Both the position numbers and the translations under genes were made by a program. From the NCBI GenBank assembly GCA_021295965.1, contig JAGWBI010000012.1:1-58591 (forward strand): 58,591 bases of DNA, read 5' to 3'. Below the pieces are notes generated by a model, which searched no databases, was not told where the DNA came from, and was given only the letters and a program-made list of their open reading frames with translations. This DNA comes from Dehalococcoidia bacterium (GTDB lineage: Bacteria > Chloroflexota > Dehalococcoidia > Lucifugimonadales > UBA3495). This document shows, piece by piece, positions 29,176-38,098 of the stretch (the first letter of the stretch is position 1; each line of letters opens with the position of its first letter).

Positions 29176-30003
29176 CTAACCCCGCCGCTCCAGGTTCCTG
29201 ATCGCCTCGTCGATGCGGCGTACCTGCTCGGCGTCGCCGGACGAGAGGCGGTAGCAGCGGTCCAGGTACAGTTGAGCCAGCTGCGCTCCGTTGGCGCTGG
29301 TATCCCCGGCGGCGTGCACCAGGGAGCCGATGCTGAACGCCTCGGGCAGGTGACGCCCCAGGGCTGTCATCTCCGCGATGATCTCGTCGATGGCAGAGGT
29401 ATCGTTGCCTTCCTGGGCGAAGCGCAGCCGGCCGAGCAGCCGCCCCATTTCGGCCAGTCGGTCGCCCTCGCTCATAAAGCTCCACAGTACCTCGTTGACG
29501 CCCAACCCGCCGGTATCAACCTCCCGGTCACCACCTCCCCCGGCCAGCAGACCAGAAACGGTTTCCGGCAGGGCTGCGTCATCGGCAGGGACGGATGCGG
29601 CGCCTCCGTCGGTGTCGGCCTGAGAGCAGGCATCGGAGTATTCTTGCACCGCTTGGGCCACGGATTCCATCATGCGCGCCAAATCATAGGAGAACATGTT
29701 GCCGCCATACACCAGGTCGTCGCCACGCCGGTTGGCGAGGCGCACCAGGTGGTCGTACCCGCCCTCCACCAACTCCGACATGGGGGGCATGGCGAAGGCA
29801 GAGAAATTGGCCAGCGGGCCCGATCCGCCGCTGCCCAAATGAGCGGCCAGGAACGGGGGCACGTACTTGGTCAGGTCGGCGGTGATAGGCAACGTGATGA
29901 TGTAGGTCCCATACACGCTGTCGGGCTCGGTATCAACACGGAAATATAGCAGCGCGTGTCCCCGAGGTCGTTGGGGATCACCGATTTCAAACTGGAGGTC
30001 CAT
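29176..30003 (-). CDS. Hypothetical protein, 275 aa
   Basis: Not recognised. The N-terminal half has strands (ALLYFRVDTE, YGTYIITLPI) and a MPPMSELVEGGYDHLV region; the C-terminal half (about 165-275) is rich in helices (MSEGDRLAEMGRLLGRLRF, SAIDEIIAEMTALGRHL). Soluble, no signal peptide. A long acidic, Gly-rich linker (about 118-160) separates the two halves. It begins right at the end of a promoter with no room for a leader (see that entry) and is divergent from comM. Confidence 0.6.
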   Translation of the reverse strand: MDLQFEIGDPQRPRGHALLYFRVDTEPDSVYGTYIITLPITADLTKYVPPFLAAHLGSGGSGPLANFSAFAMPPMSELVEGGYDHLVRLANRRGDDLVYGGNMFSYDLARMMESVAQAVQEYSDACSQADTDGGAASVPADDAALPETVSGLLAGGGGDREVDTGGLGVNEVLWSFMSEGDRLAEMGRLLGRLRFAQEGNDTSAIDEIIAEMTALGRHLPEAFSIGSLVHAAGDTSANGAQLAQLYLDRCYRLSSGDAEQVRRIDEAIRNLERRG

Positions 30004-30009
30004 GGGAAA

Positions 30010-30038
30010 AGTATAGTTTAGGCGTGCGCTAATGGCAA
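30010..30038 (-). promoter_or_regulatory. Promoter of the 275-aa gene, probably leaderless
   Basis: On the minus strand TTGCCA, 17-bp spacer, TATACT; the -10 hexamer ends at 30010 and the ATG is at 30003, so the transcript would begin at or within a few bases of the start codon. Confidence 0.6.
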
Positions 30039-30080
30039 AGGGATTGACGCCGGGGATTTTTTACTGACAGCTCGTTGTTG

Positions 30081-30094
30081 CGAACACAAGTTCG
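30081..30094. promoter_or_regulatory. LexA-type SOS box upstream of comM
   Basis: CGAACACAAGTTCG, a perfect CGAAC-N4-GTTCG palindrome, the Gram-positive/actinobacterial type LexA site. It immediately precedes and shares one base with GATAAT (30094-30099), a likely -10 box, about 67 bp upstream of the comM start. Confidence 0.65.
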
Positions 30095-30160
30095 ATAATG
30101 GTAGGGTGGGAACGCCGAAGAAATAAACGGCTATCGAAACGAACTTGTGGAGGGGTCGAA

Positions 30161-31693
30161 ATGTTGGCAACCGCTCAAACCTGCGCCGTCATTGGGTTGG
30201 ACGGTCAGATCATCCAGGCGGAAACGGATATTTCCCCGGGCTTGCCCGCGTTTCACATCGTCGGCCTGCCCGACACTGCGGTTCAGGAGGCCAAAGAACG
30301 GGTGCGCGCCGCCGTGAGGAACAGCGGCTGCGAGTTTCCCATGCGGCGCATCACCGTCAACCTGGCGCCGGCCGATTTGAAGAAGGCCGGCCCAGCCTAC
30401 GACCTGCCCATCGCGGCTGGAATCCTGTTCAGCACCAGACAGGCTCCGCCCACTCGTGAACCTGCGATCTTTCTTGGCGAGCTTTCGCTGGACGGCGGCC
30501 TGCGCCATACCGCAGGAATTTTGCCCATGGTGTCAGTGGCGCGGGACCAGGGCGTCCACAGCGTGTACGTGCCGGCGGTGGACGCCGCCGAGGCCGCCCT
30601 CGTAGATGGTATGACCGTCTATCCGGTGGAGACATTGGCGCAATTGGTGTCCCATCTAAATGGCGACGCCGCCATCGCGCCGTTCCCTCATAGTGGGGTG
30701 TATCTCAACGGCAATCGCCGGCAGCCTGACAATACCGACCTTTGCCACATCAGAGGGCAGGAACACGCCAAACGGGCGTTGGAGGTTGCCGCCGCCGGGT
30801 TTCACAACATACTGTTCAGCGGCCCGCCTGGTTCGGGCAAGACCCTGTTGGCCAGAGCCTTGCCGGGCATCCTGCCCTACCTGACCGCTGAGGAAGCGCT
30901 GGATGTCACTAAGATATACAGCGTCAGCGGCAACCTCCCGCCCGACAGCCCGCTTATCGCCCAGCGTCCGTTCCGTGCGCCGCATTACACCATATCCAAC
31001 GCCGGACTAGTGGGTGGGGGCCGGATGCCGCGCCCCGGCGAGATCACGCTGAGCCACCGAGGGGTCCTGTTCCTGGACGAGTTGCCGGAGTTCGGACACG
31101 CCGCCCTGGAGTCGCTGCGGCAACCTCTGGAAGACAAAACGGTAACGATTACGCGGGTCAGCGGTACAGTGACCTACCCGGCCAGTTTCATGCTGGTGGG
31201 CGCAATGAACCCCTGCCCTTGCGGCTACTCCTCTCACCCGCGGAAGGAGTGCGTGTGCAGTCCGTCGGCACTGACACGGTACCAGAGGCGAATCAGCGGG
31301 CCGCTTCTGGAGCGCATCGACATCTTCGTGGAGGTCCCGCCGGTAGAGTACGACAGCCTGTTGGGGCAGGCCGACGCCGAGCCATCGGCAAAGGTCCGTG
31401 ACCGGGTAGTTGCGGCTCGTGGTATCCAGGAAGCACGGTTCGCTGCGAACGGGGACGAACCGGGGATGTCAAATGCGGAAATGTCCGGCTCCAGGATATG
31501 GGAATATTGTGACTTGCAGGACGATGCCTCGGCGCTGCTGCAAAGAGCCTCCCAACAACTGGATTTGTCGGCCCGCGCACTGCACCGTGTGGTCAAGGTG
31601 GCCCGCACCGTGGCCGACCTGGCCGGAGCGGAACGGATCGGTCCGGCGCACCTGGCCGAAGCGCTGCAATACCGCGCTCGCGGGTTGGGTTAG
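30161..31693 (+). CDS. comM: YifB/ComM family Mg-chelatase-like AAA+ ATPase
   Basis: A 510-residue protein with an N-terminal ChlI-like domain (FHIVGLPDTAVQEAKERVRAA), Walker A GPPGSGKT, Walker B GVLFLDELPEF and the NPCPCGY Cys cluster and C-terminal lid region (ALHRVVKVARTVADL). ComM is a branch-migration helicase that promotes incorporation of taken-up DNA during transformation. The ATG at 30161 has GGAGGGG in front. An apparent LexA box lies upstream, so DNA damage may induce it. It is convergent with ogt. Confidence 0.95.
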   Translation: MLATAQTCAVIGLDGQIIQAETDISPGLPAFHIVGLPDTAVQEAKERVRAAVRNSGCEFPMRRITVNLAPADLKKAGPAYDLPIAAGILFSTRQAPPTREPAIFLGELSLDGGLRHTAGILPMVSVARDQGVHSVYVPAVDAAEAALVDGMTVYPVETLAQLVSHLNGDAAIAPFPHSGVYLNGNRRQPDNTDLCHIRGQEHAKRALEVAAAGFHNILFSGPPGSGKTLLARALPGILPYLTAEEALDVTKIYSVSGNLPPDSPLIAQRPFRAPHYTISNAGLVGGGRMPRPGEITLSHRGVLFLDELPEFGHAALESLRQPLEDKTVTITRVSGTVTYPASFMLVGAMNPCPCGYSSHPRKECVCSPSALTRYQRRISGPLLERIDIFVEVPPVEYDSLLGQADAEPSAKVRDRVVAARGIQEARFAANGDEPGMSNAEMSGSRIWEYCDLQDDASALLQRASQQLDLSARALHRVVKVARTVADLAGAERIGPAHLAEALQYRARGLG

Positions 31694-31751
31694 TTGGCGT
31701 CGGTGTCCGCGCTTGCCAAGTGAGGTCAACGAAACCGGCCCTAAATCGCGT

Positions 31752-32264
31752 TCAGAGCAATGTCGCCTGTCGCCGCTCCATCTCCAACAGACGGGCTTTG
31801 ACGCCCACGCCGCCGGCTCCGTAGCCATGCAGACCACCGTTGCTGCCGACCACCCGATGGCACGGGACTATCAGCGGGAAAGGGTTTTTCGCCATGGCCT
31901 GGCCGGCGGCTCGCGACGCCCGCGAATTGCCGGCGGCGGTTGCCAGCCACTGGTAGGACCGAGTCTCGCCCGGCGGAATAGCGCGGCAGGCACCCCACGC
32001 TGCGCTGAAGAAAGGCGGAGCGGCGGAGAAATCCAGTGGAATGCCGTCCAAAGCCGTCAAGTCGCCCGCGAAGTAGTCGTTGAAGGCGGCCAGGACTTCT
32101 GCGAACTGAGGGGTTTTTTCCTCAGCATTGCCCAGCTCTTCTCCCAGCCCATTCAGGGCGTCTTGCGGCTCGGGTTGCAGGCTCACGCGACGCAAGCCGT
32201 CACGTCCACCCAGCAAGGCGATCCACCCGAAGGGTGTTTCCTGCAAACAGTAGTGCAGCGTCAT
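31752..32264 (-). CDS. ogt: Methylated-DNA--protein-cysteine methyltransferase
   Basis: A 170-residue suicide repair protein that moves the methyl or alkyl group from O6-methylguanine to its Cys. The active-site motif PCHRVV is at about 131-136 (LIVPCHRVVGSNGGLHGYGAG), with the N-terminal domain that stabilises it. The start is uncertain between the ATG at 32264 and one at 32288; the later start gives the usual MTLHY opening. The gene is the last in a possible run with the moxR operon genes (70-bp gap). Confidence 0.9.
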   Translation of the reverse strand: MTLHYCLQETPFGWIALLGGRDGLRRVSLQPEPQDALNGLGEELGNAEEKTPQFAEVLAAFNDYFAGDLTALDGIPLDFSAAPPFFSAAWGACRAIPPGETRSYQWLATAAGNSRASRAAGQAMAKNPFPLIVPCHRVVGSNGGLHGYGAGGVGVKARLLEMERRQATLL

Positions 32265-32334
32265 CTTTTCCCGGTTGACCGCGTTCATCCGATCACATCT
32301 CAGCAACGGGCATCGGTTTTTGCATTGGCCGGTT

Positions 32335-34872
32335 TCAACCTTCCCGGCGGCGAAGGGCGTACAACGCCAACGGGAAGCGTATGGTTTTCCAGGCTTCGGA
32401 TATGCCGCCGGGATCGGCTGGGTCGGCGGGGCTACGGCCGGAGTAGGTTTGACGAGTGTACGCGTTGACGATGCGTTGGATGGCCGCTTGCTGTTCCGGC
32501 ATGGCGGCGGCTAACCGGTATCCCCATTGGTGGGGTGTCTGGTGCTCGCGCATCGGGAAGGACGCCATCGCTCCCAACCGCTGCAACCGACGATAAGCGA
32601 CAGTCACGTTTCGCGGCGTAGCCAACAGCCAACGCCAAATAACCCATGCCGCCAGAACCAGCAGCAGGGCTGCGGCCCCAAGACCGATCATCCAGGGGAG
32701 CGCGGCACGGACCGTCTCGGTCCACTGGGCAGTGGTCCCGATTGTTGCGGCTAACTCTTCGTCGTCGAACAATGATTCAAAGTCCTCGCATTCCTCTTCA
32801 ATCTCACAGGGCAGGTCACCGGCGTCGGTGCTTCCCCCGGCGGTGGCGCCGGCACGGGCCTTTTCCGGTGGGATGGCTACCGGAATCGCCCTGCCAGGTG
32901 TTGGCTCAAAAGGTATCCAGCCGTAGCCCGGGAAATACACTTCAGTCCACCCGTGACTGTGGTGGTCGGACACCATGTACAGGTTGGAACCGTCGAGGGA
33001 GTGGCCCGTCGTATAGCCGGTGGTCATGCGGCTGGGCACCCCCAAACTACGCATCAAGACAGTCATGGCGGAGCCGAAGTATTCGCTGTAACCCTGGCGG
33101 TTATCAAATAGGAAATAATCCACTCCATCGGCGCCGAAGGGCGGTGGGTCGATGTCCAGGTTATAGACGAAGTTGTTTTTGAGATATTGCTCCACCGCCA
33201 CCGCCTGATCGTAAGGTGTTTCGGCTTCGGCGGTGACGTCGCGGGCCAGCGCTGCCACGCGAGGGGGCATATCCTCAGGGAGTTGGGTGTAACGCGCCCA
33301 CAACCAGGGAGCGTACTCGTCTCCCGCAGCCCGCAGTTGGTCCGGCTCGGCAGAGGACACTGACGAAGTCAGCTGATAAGGGACGTCGGCTTCGGCGCTG
33401 CCGCCGGCGGCGCGGACCGCCAGCACGTCGGGTTCTGCGGGAACGATTTCTCCGATTACGGCGCTGAGGATGCGGCCGGCATCGTCTCGCTCGACGGATT
33501 CAAGCACGAAGGACGTTGGCAGAACCGCCATCACGGAGTCGGATCCGGCATAAGCGTCGGCGGTGACGGTTCCACGAAATCCCTCCACCGCATCCTGGAG
33601 CACGGGTGGCAGACTATCGATGGAACTATCGGGATCGGGGTTGATGACGTACCGGGGCGAGTCGAATGTCTCGACGCGAATATCACGGTTCGCTCCGATT
33701 ACCTGGCCACCGGCGAACAGACTACGACTGTCGTATTTCGGGATGACCTCAAACGTCACGTTGAACCGCTCCTGATATGGGTCAGGAGTGCTGTGCTCGG
33801 GTTTCCAACCCGGTTCCTTGAGTACAGTCCCCTCCGACAGCCAACCCTCGTGGCTGTACGTGGCGTAGGAACGGGCTTTCCAATAGAGCGGCACCGGGGA
33901 GTTGACCTGCAACACGGGGGTGTCGGTGGGGTTGATGGTGCCCTGGAAAGCCATGGTGTCACCCCAAATGCGATAGGGCAGTGGGCGACGGGCCGGCAGT
34001 CCGGCGAAAAGGCGGTTGAAATCTTCCTCCCAATGTACCAGCGGGGAGCGACTGAAGTTGTAAAACGAGTTGGCTGGACCCCATTGGCCACCCACCGGCA
34101 GCAAGAAGGCAATGAGCAGCGCGACGATGGCTACCACCGACGTGTCGCTCACGGTGAGGATACCCAGGTGCCCGTCATAAACCCGCCGCTGCCGATCCCA
34201 GCGCTGCCGGGAACGAATTGATTGCACCCAGCCCACGAGAAGCAAACCAGTGAACAGGTATATGGCGAGATAGATACTGGCGTTGTCGGGAAGGAAGGTA
34301 AGATTGGAAAGCAACCCAACTGCGCCCAGGGCGAACACCCCCCAGAAATTGCGGTAGCGGAAAAATACCCACCCGGCCAGGTAGCCCGACAGCCACGAGG
34401 CGATCAACAGTCCCGTCGCAAAGGGCAATGGGTCAACGCTGATCCCTTCGGTCCGAGCGGCCCAGATCCACAGGCCCAAACGTTCAAAAAACTCCCCCGC
34501 GTTTGCGATTTGCAGTTCGTCCGGGGCAGCGGTGACCATTTGCCAGATCACCACGCCGCCGCCGATAAGCAGACCAAGGGGCAGAACCGCCGCGGTCCAA
34601 AACCGGACGCGGGTGAGGAGCAGCGCGGTCAGGACTGCGATCAGCATGACCAGGACCAACGACGGCGTAGGAGCCCAGTCGGCCACTTCTACCGACCAGA
34701 CCACGATGATCATGTTGAGCGTGAGAAGCCCGGCAGCCACCCAGCCATCGGGCGGGCGCAAGACGACCAGCAAAGCCCACAAGCGGTCCGCCAGGACCTG
34801 CCCGCGCCAAAGGGCGCCAGCATCGGAAGACGGCCTGGTCAGGGTAGGAGCCGGAGATGTTATGGTAGCCAT
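32335..34872 (-). CDS. TgpA-like transglutaminase-fold membrane protein, catalytic Cys replaced by Ser
   Basis: An ~845-residue protein with five or six N-terminal membrane helices (DUF3488-type), an extracytoplasmic transglutaminase-like domain, one more helix and a DUF4129-like C-terminal part. The core fold motifs are clear: GYSEYFGSAMTVLMRSLGVPSRMTTGY and HGWTEVYFPGYGWIPFEPTPG. The expected nucleophile position (usually GYCEYF) is Ser596 (codon 33085-33087), with His640 kept and the acid Glu656 where Asp is usual. It may be a non-enzymatic or Ser-dependent form. The true start is uncertain: ATG 34872, 25 bp after the DUF58 stop, is used; an in-frame upstream ATG overlaps DUF58. Confidence 0.85.
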   Translation of the reverse strand: MATITSPAPTLTRPSSDAGALWRGQVLADRLWALLVVLRPPDGWVAAGLLTLNMIIVVWSVEVADWAPTPSLVLVMLIAVLTALLLTRVRFWTAAVLPLGLLIGGGVVIWQMVTAAPDELQIANAGEFFERLGLWIWAARTEGISVDPLPFATGLLIASWLSGYLAGWVFFRYRNFWGVFALGAVGLLSNLTFLPDNASIYLAIYLFTGLLLVGWVQSIRSRQRWDRQRRVYDGHLGILTVSDTSVVAIVALLIAFLLPVGGQWGPANSFYNFSRSPLVHWEEDFNRLFAGLPARRPLPYRIWGDTMAFQGTINPTDTPVLQVNSPVPLYWKARSYATYSHEGWLSEGTVLKEPGWKPEHSTPDPYQERFNVTFEVIPKYDSRSLFAGGQVIGANRDIRVETFDSPRYVINPDPDSSIDSLPPVLQDAVEGFRGTVTADAYAGSDSVMAVLPTSFVLESVERDDAGRILSAVIGEIVPAEPDVLAVRAAGGSAEADVPYQLTSSVSSAEPDQLRAAGDEYAPWLWARYTQLPEDMPPRVAALARDVTAEAETPYDQAVAVEQYLKNNFVYNLDIDPPPFGADGVDYFLFDNRQGYSEYFGSAMTVLMRSLGVPSRMTTGYTTGHSLDGSNLYMVSDHHSHGWTEVYFPGYGWIPFEPTPGRAIPVAIPPEKARAGATAGGSTDAGDLPCEIEEECEDFESLFDDEELAATIGTTAQWTETVRAALPWMIGLGAAALLLVLAAWVIWRWLLATPRNVTVAYRRLQRLGAMASFPMREHQTPHQWGYRLAAAMPEQQAAIQRIVNAYTRQTYSGRSPADPADPGGISEAWKTIRFPLALYALRRREG

Positions 34873-34897
34873 GGCTTTGGGTTTCTGCGGATCAGCA

Positions 34898-36238
34898 TCA
34901 CGACGCGGCGCCGACCGGGGATGGGGAAGTTTCGTTGGGAGGGCCGCCATCGCCCCCGGCAGTTGCAGGGCCACTGATGCGCGGCGGTCCGGCCGCTACC
35001 GGCCTGGACAAGGCCAGGTTGATGTCTTCGCCACGACGCACCATGTAGAGGGGTATGTCGTGTTGGGTCAAATAATCGGCGGTGATTTGCCCGGTGATAC
35101 CGGGCGAAGCCCCGGCTTCCGCAAGCGGGAAGGAATTGGGGTCAACGTAACAAACCGCCACGTTGATGCCCTGCCGGCGCAAACCCACCAGGGCCGAGGT
35201 CCATTCGGGGCGGCGGGATGATGTAATGACCATCAGCGTGTTGAAACCGGAAAGCTGGGGACGCAAATCGTAGATGAACCGTTCCAACGGCAAATTACCG
35301 TCGGCCCGTATTCCCGCCAGCGTTTCCATCAAGATGCCCAACTGTGCCGGACGGCGGTCCGGCTTGAGCGTCCACAGCTCGCCTGAGTTCGCGGCCAGGC
35401 CCACCGGTACGGCGGTTTCATCCCAGTGTTGCACCAGGGATGCTGCGAGGGTCACGGCCAACTCCTCAGTGTTGTCGGGCGCTTCGCCAAAGTGGGAGCG
35501 TCGCTCCATGTCCAGAAGCACCCAAGCCTGGGCGGAAACGCCGATGTCGAACTCTTTCACCATCAGCCGGTTCATTCTTGCGGTGTACGGCCAGTGAATA
35601 CGGCGCAGGCTGTCGCCATGGGCGTAATCGCGGATGGTGGACGATTCAGGGGTGATGGCCGGAGTTCGCCGGGAAAAAGCGGAGTCGCTGGGCAGGTTGG
35701 CAAACCGGCGATCCAGGTCGGGCAGGGGAACGGTTTGCGGCAGCACCGTGTAGGACTGTTCGTTGAGAAAAGAGCGGGAGATACGGAACAGGCCAAACGG
35801 GTCACGCGCTGTCACGCTAACCCGCCCGGTGCGATAAATCCCCCTACGGGAGAGATAGGTCTCGATACGGAAAGAACGCACTTGACCCTTTACCAAGGCC
35901 ACCGTGCGTCCGCCAGGATTGGCGAGGTCGGTGTCCTCCGTCACTTCCAGCCAGGACTTGGGCAAACGGGAATGGTTTATCAACTGGATCTGCCCCTCCA
36001 GGAATTCTCCGACCCGACCCCGGTTGCCCAGCCGGGTTAGCCGCACGTCCAATCCGCGCAGGTTCAACCAGGCCCAAACGTAGCCGATGCCCACCAATAC
36101 AATCAAAGTGAACAGCAAACGGTAGAAAAACGGGAATCCCGTTCCCAGCGAATAAAACAGCACCACCAGGATCAGCAGGCTGAAGAGAATTTTGCGCCGG
36201 TGCTGGCGAACCAGCGATTTGATCAGGGCTGTATTCAA
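34898..36238 (-). CDS. DUF58-domain membrane protein
   Basis: A 446-residue protein with two N-terminal membrane helices (about 17-58), and the DUF58 signature RDYAHGDSLRRIHWPYTARMNRLMVKEFD. DUF58 proteins commonly partner MoxR ATPases and carry a von Willebrand A-like domain. Here it lies between hicA and the transglutaminase-like gene, as expected of a MoxR/DUF58/TgpA operon. Its role is thought to be in assembly or cell-envelope quality control, but it is not characterised for this group. Confidence 0.92.
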   Translation of the reverse strand: MNTALIKSLVRQHRRKILFSLLILVVLFYSLGTGFPFFYRLLFTLIVLVGIGYVWAWLNLRGLDVRLTRLGNRGRVGEFLEGQIQLINHSRLPKSWLEVTEDTDLANPGGRTVALVKGQVRSFRIETYLSRRGIYRTGRVSVTARDPFGLFRISRSFLNEQSYTVLPQTVPLPDLDRRFANLPSDSAFSRRTPAITPESSTIRDYAHGDSLRRIHWPYTARMNRLMVKEFDIGVSAQAWVLLDMERRSHFGEAPDNTEELAVTLAASLVQHWDETAVPVGLAANSGELWTLKPDRRPAQLGILMETLAGIRADGNLPLERFIYDLRPQLSGFNTLMVITSSRRPEWTSALVGLRRQGINVAVCYVDPNSFPLAEAGASPGITGQITADYLTQHDIPLYMVRRGEDINLALSRPVAAGPPRISGPATAGGDGGPPNETSPSPVGAAS

Positions 36239-36239
36239 T

Positions 36240-36479
36240 TCAGTTGGACCAGAATTCGGGGTTGGTGAAGCGCTCGGGAATATCCCCGTTCATTGCGGCG
36301 CGGAATTCGTCAACGCTCATTTGCAGTTGGCCTGCAATGATTGTATCCATGACGTCGGCCTTGATTTCGTTGTTGCCCAAGGACACCCGCGTACGCGGTT
36401 TGAGACCGGGATGAGGGTAGCGCCAGTGGTCATTCCGTGCCGTTTCAACAAATCCCATCCTCAACAACAGACGACGCAA
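36240..36479 (-). CDS. HicA-like toxin
   Basis: A small protein of about 79 residues with the HicA-type pattern: GFVETARNDHWRYPHPGLKPRTRVS, a putative catalytic His in DHW, then NNEIKADVMDTIIAGQL. It reads from a TTG at 36479, overlapping the hicB end; no ATG is available. HicA toxins are mRNA-cleaving double-stranded-RNA-binding fold proteins. Compared with the second HicA in this window it lacks the usual GSHxxxxH, so it is a diverged or longer subgroup. Placed directly before DUF58 (1-bp gap), it interrupts the moxR-DUF58 operon. Confidence 0.65.
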   Translation of the reverse strand: MRRLLLRMGFVETARNDHWRYPHPGLKPRTRVSLGNNEIKADVMDTIIAGQLQMSVDEFRAAMNGDIPERFTNPEFWSN

Positions 36480-36815
36480 GGCCCGTGGGCGGACATTGGC
36501 ATAACGCGGTATTAGACTCCGGTCGGTCCTGGACGGGAATTGATACTTGATGCACTTGGTAGGAAATGCCTTCCGTAGAGAGTTCCTGCATTAGATTGGC
36601 CATTTCAGCGGCAGCTTTCTCGTAGTCGGCCAAGCTTTCGCCGTCTTCCCAAGGGTAGTGGATAACATCGGTCATCGCTGCGGTGATATCCGCCAGAGCT
36701 GCCGCCTCGGTGTCGCCCTGCCCCCAACACCCAAGACGTATGAACCCCAAGCACCATAACAAGTTGACCCGTCAGACAACTCGCCCGGCCAAACCACAAT
36801 GTCAAAGGTGTGCAT
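36445..36815 (-). pseudogene. HicB-like antitoxin, one frameshift
   Basis: From ATG 36815 the N-terminal part reads MHTFDIVVWPGELSDGSTCYG, then a single lost base near 36730 shifts the frame; the continuing frame gives LGCWGQGDTEAAALADITAAM, the typical HicB turn (LPGCWAQGDTEEEAL) that shows the two parts belong together. It ends with a C-terminal helix-rich stretch that overlaps hicA. Real mutation or sequencing error cannot be told apart. If real, HicA would have lost its antitoxin. Confidence 0.6.
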
Positions 36816-36840
36816 ACTAGAACCTCCCAACGGTCCTTCC

Positions 36841-37827
36841 TTACCTCGCCCCAGGGACCGGAACGCTGTTCAGCAGTTCTTCGACTACCCGCTCGGGCAG
36901 AACGCCTCTCATGCGGGCAGCAGGCGTTAAAACGATCCGGTGGGCCAGGACGGCGACGGCTAGCTCCTTGATGTCGTCGGGCAGCACGTAGTCGCGGCCT
37001 CGGAGCAGGGCCAGCGCTCGCCCGGTGCGGAAAAGTCCCAGCGACGCTCGGGGCGACGCGCCCAGGGCGGCGTCGGCGTGTTCGCGGGTGGCCTCGGAGA
37101 GCGCGACCAGGTACTCCCGCACCAATCCGTCCACGTACACCTCCTGCGCCGCCTGCTGGAGTGACAGCACGTCGTCCGGCGTCGCCACCGGCTCCAGTTC
37201 CAGGATGGGATGGGAGTGTTCCTGCTGGGCAATGATGGTTATCTCCTCATCAAAGCGTGGGTAGCCGATGCTTACCCGCATCAGGAAACGGTCCAGTTGG
37301 GCTTCAGGCAAGGGGAACGTTCCCTCGTACTCGATGGAGTTCTGGGTTGCGATGACCAGGAAAGGCGGGGGCAGCGGGTGGGTGACGCCGTCCACGGTGA
37401 CCTGCCGTTCCTCCATCGCCTCCAGCAAGGCCGACTGGGTTTTGGGCGTGGCGCGGTTGATTTCGTCGGCCAGTACCAGGTGGGCGGCGACCGGGCCGGA
37501 ACGGAAACTGAACTCCCCGGTGGATTGGTTGTACACGGATACGCCGGTCACATCGCTGGGCAGGAGGTCCGGCGTGAACTGAATGCGGGAGAAGGTACCG
37601 CTAATGGACACCGCGATGGAACGAGCCAGCATGGTTTTGCCCACGCCTGGCACGTCCTCCACCAGGATGTGCCCCTCGGCGACGAGGGCGGCCAGAGCCT
37701 GCTCAATAACGTCGTCCTTGCCCACGATAACCGTGGCGATGTTATCGGCGATGCGACGCGCAACGGTCGCGGCGTCCAGGATCCCCGGGGATACGCCGGC
37801 GGCTGGGGAAATGGCGGTATTTTGCAA
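36841..37827 (-). CDS. MoxR family AAA+ ATPase
   Basis: A 328-residue AAA+ protein with Walker A GVGKTMLA, Walker B-like LVLADEINRATPKTQSALLEAM and the sensor region QNSIEYEGTFPLPEAQLDRFL. MoxR proteins act as chaperone-like ATPases with DUF58 partners. The start chosen is TTG at 37827, which has AAGAGG in front; the reading frame upstream to 38022 has no protein-like content. A promoter would be in the 270-bp gap before it. The operon order is moxR, hicB, hicA, DUF58, TgpA-like. Confidence 0.9.
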   Translation of the reverse strand: MQNTAISPAAGVSPGILDAATVARRIADNIATVIVGKDDVIEQALAALVAEGHILVEDVPGVGKTMLARSIAVSISGTFSRIQFTPDLLPSDVTGVSVYNQSTGEFSFRSGPVAAHLVLADEINRATPKTQSALLEAMEERQVTVDGVTHPLPPPFLVIATQNSIEYEGTFPLPEAQLDRFLMRVSIGYPRFDEEITIIAQQEHSHPILELEPVATPDDVLSLQQAAQEVYVDGLVREYLVALSEATREHADAALGASPRASLGLFRTGRALALLRGRDYVLPDDIKELAVAVLAHRIVLTPAARMRGVLPERVVEELLNSVPVPGAR

Positions 37828-38042
37828 TGTTGGCCTCTTGGGGGGTGGCTTCGTGTTCGGTAATTTTAGCACAGCTAGCCACCGGAAACGGCAAACCCTG
37901 GCCATTGTTCCGGCCCAGCCCGAAATTTCCAGGAACAAGCGATATGGACCCTCGCCAGAGCGGATCGACTTCGGGATTATGTACGTTACCCGACGGCCGG
38001 TGAACCGATAAACGCGACCCATCGGCGCAGGGGTTGACCAAC

Positions 38043-38070
38043 GCCGGCCCGCTCCATCGGGCGAGCCGGC
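38043..38070 (-). other. GC-rich hairpin, possible terminator of the isocitrate-lyase-like gene
   Basis: Palindromic arms GCCGGC...GCCGGC with an inner CCGC/GGCG pairing. It follows that gene's stop by about 30 bp on the minus strand, but has no T tract, so terminator function is only possible. The 270-bp gap (37828-38098) holds nothing else recognisable. Confidence 0.4.
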
Positions 38071-38098
38071 ATTTGGCTAGATCAAACGTGAAAGGCGA

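Noticed and set aside
36605..36805. Separate gene in the third frame over hicB
   Set aside because: Content is Gly/Arg-rich without family features; the two other frames together form a recognisable HicB with a single-base loss.
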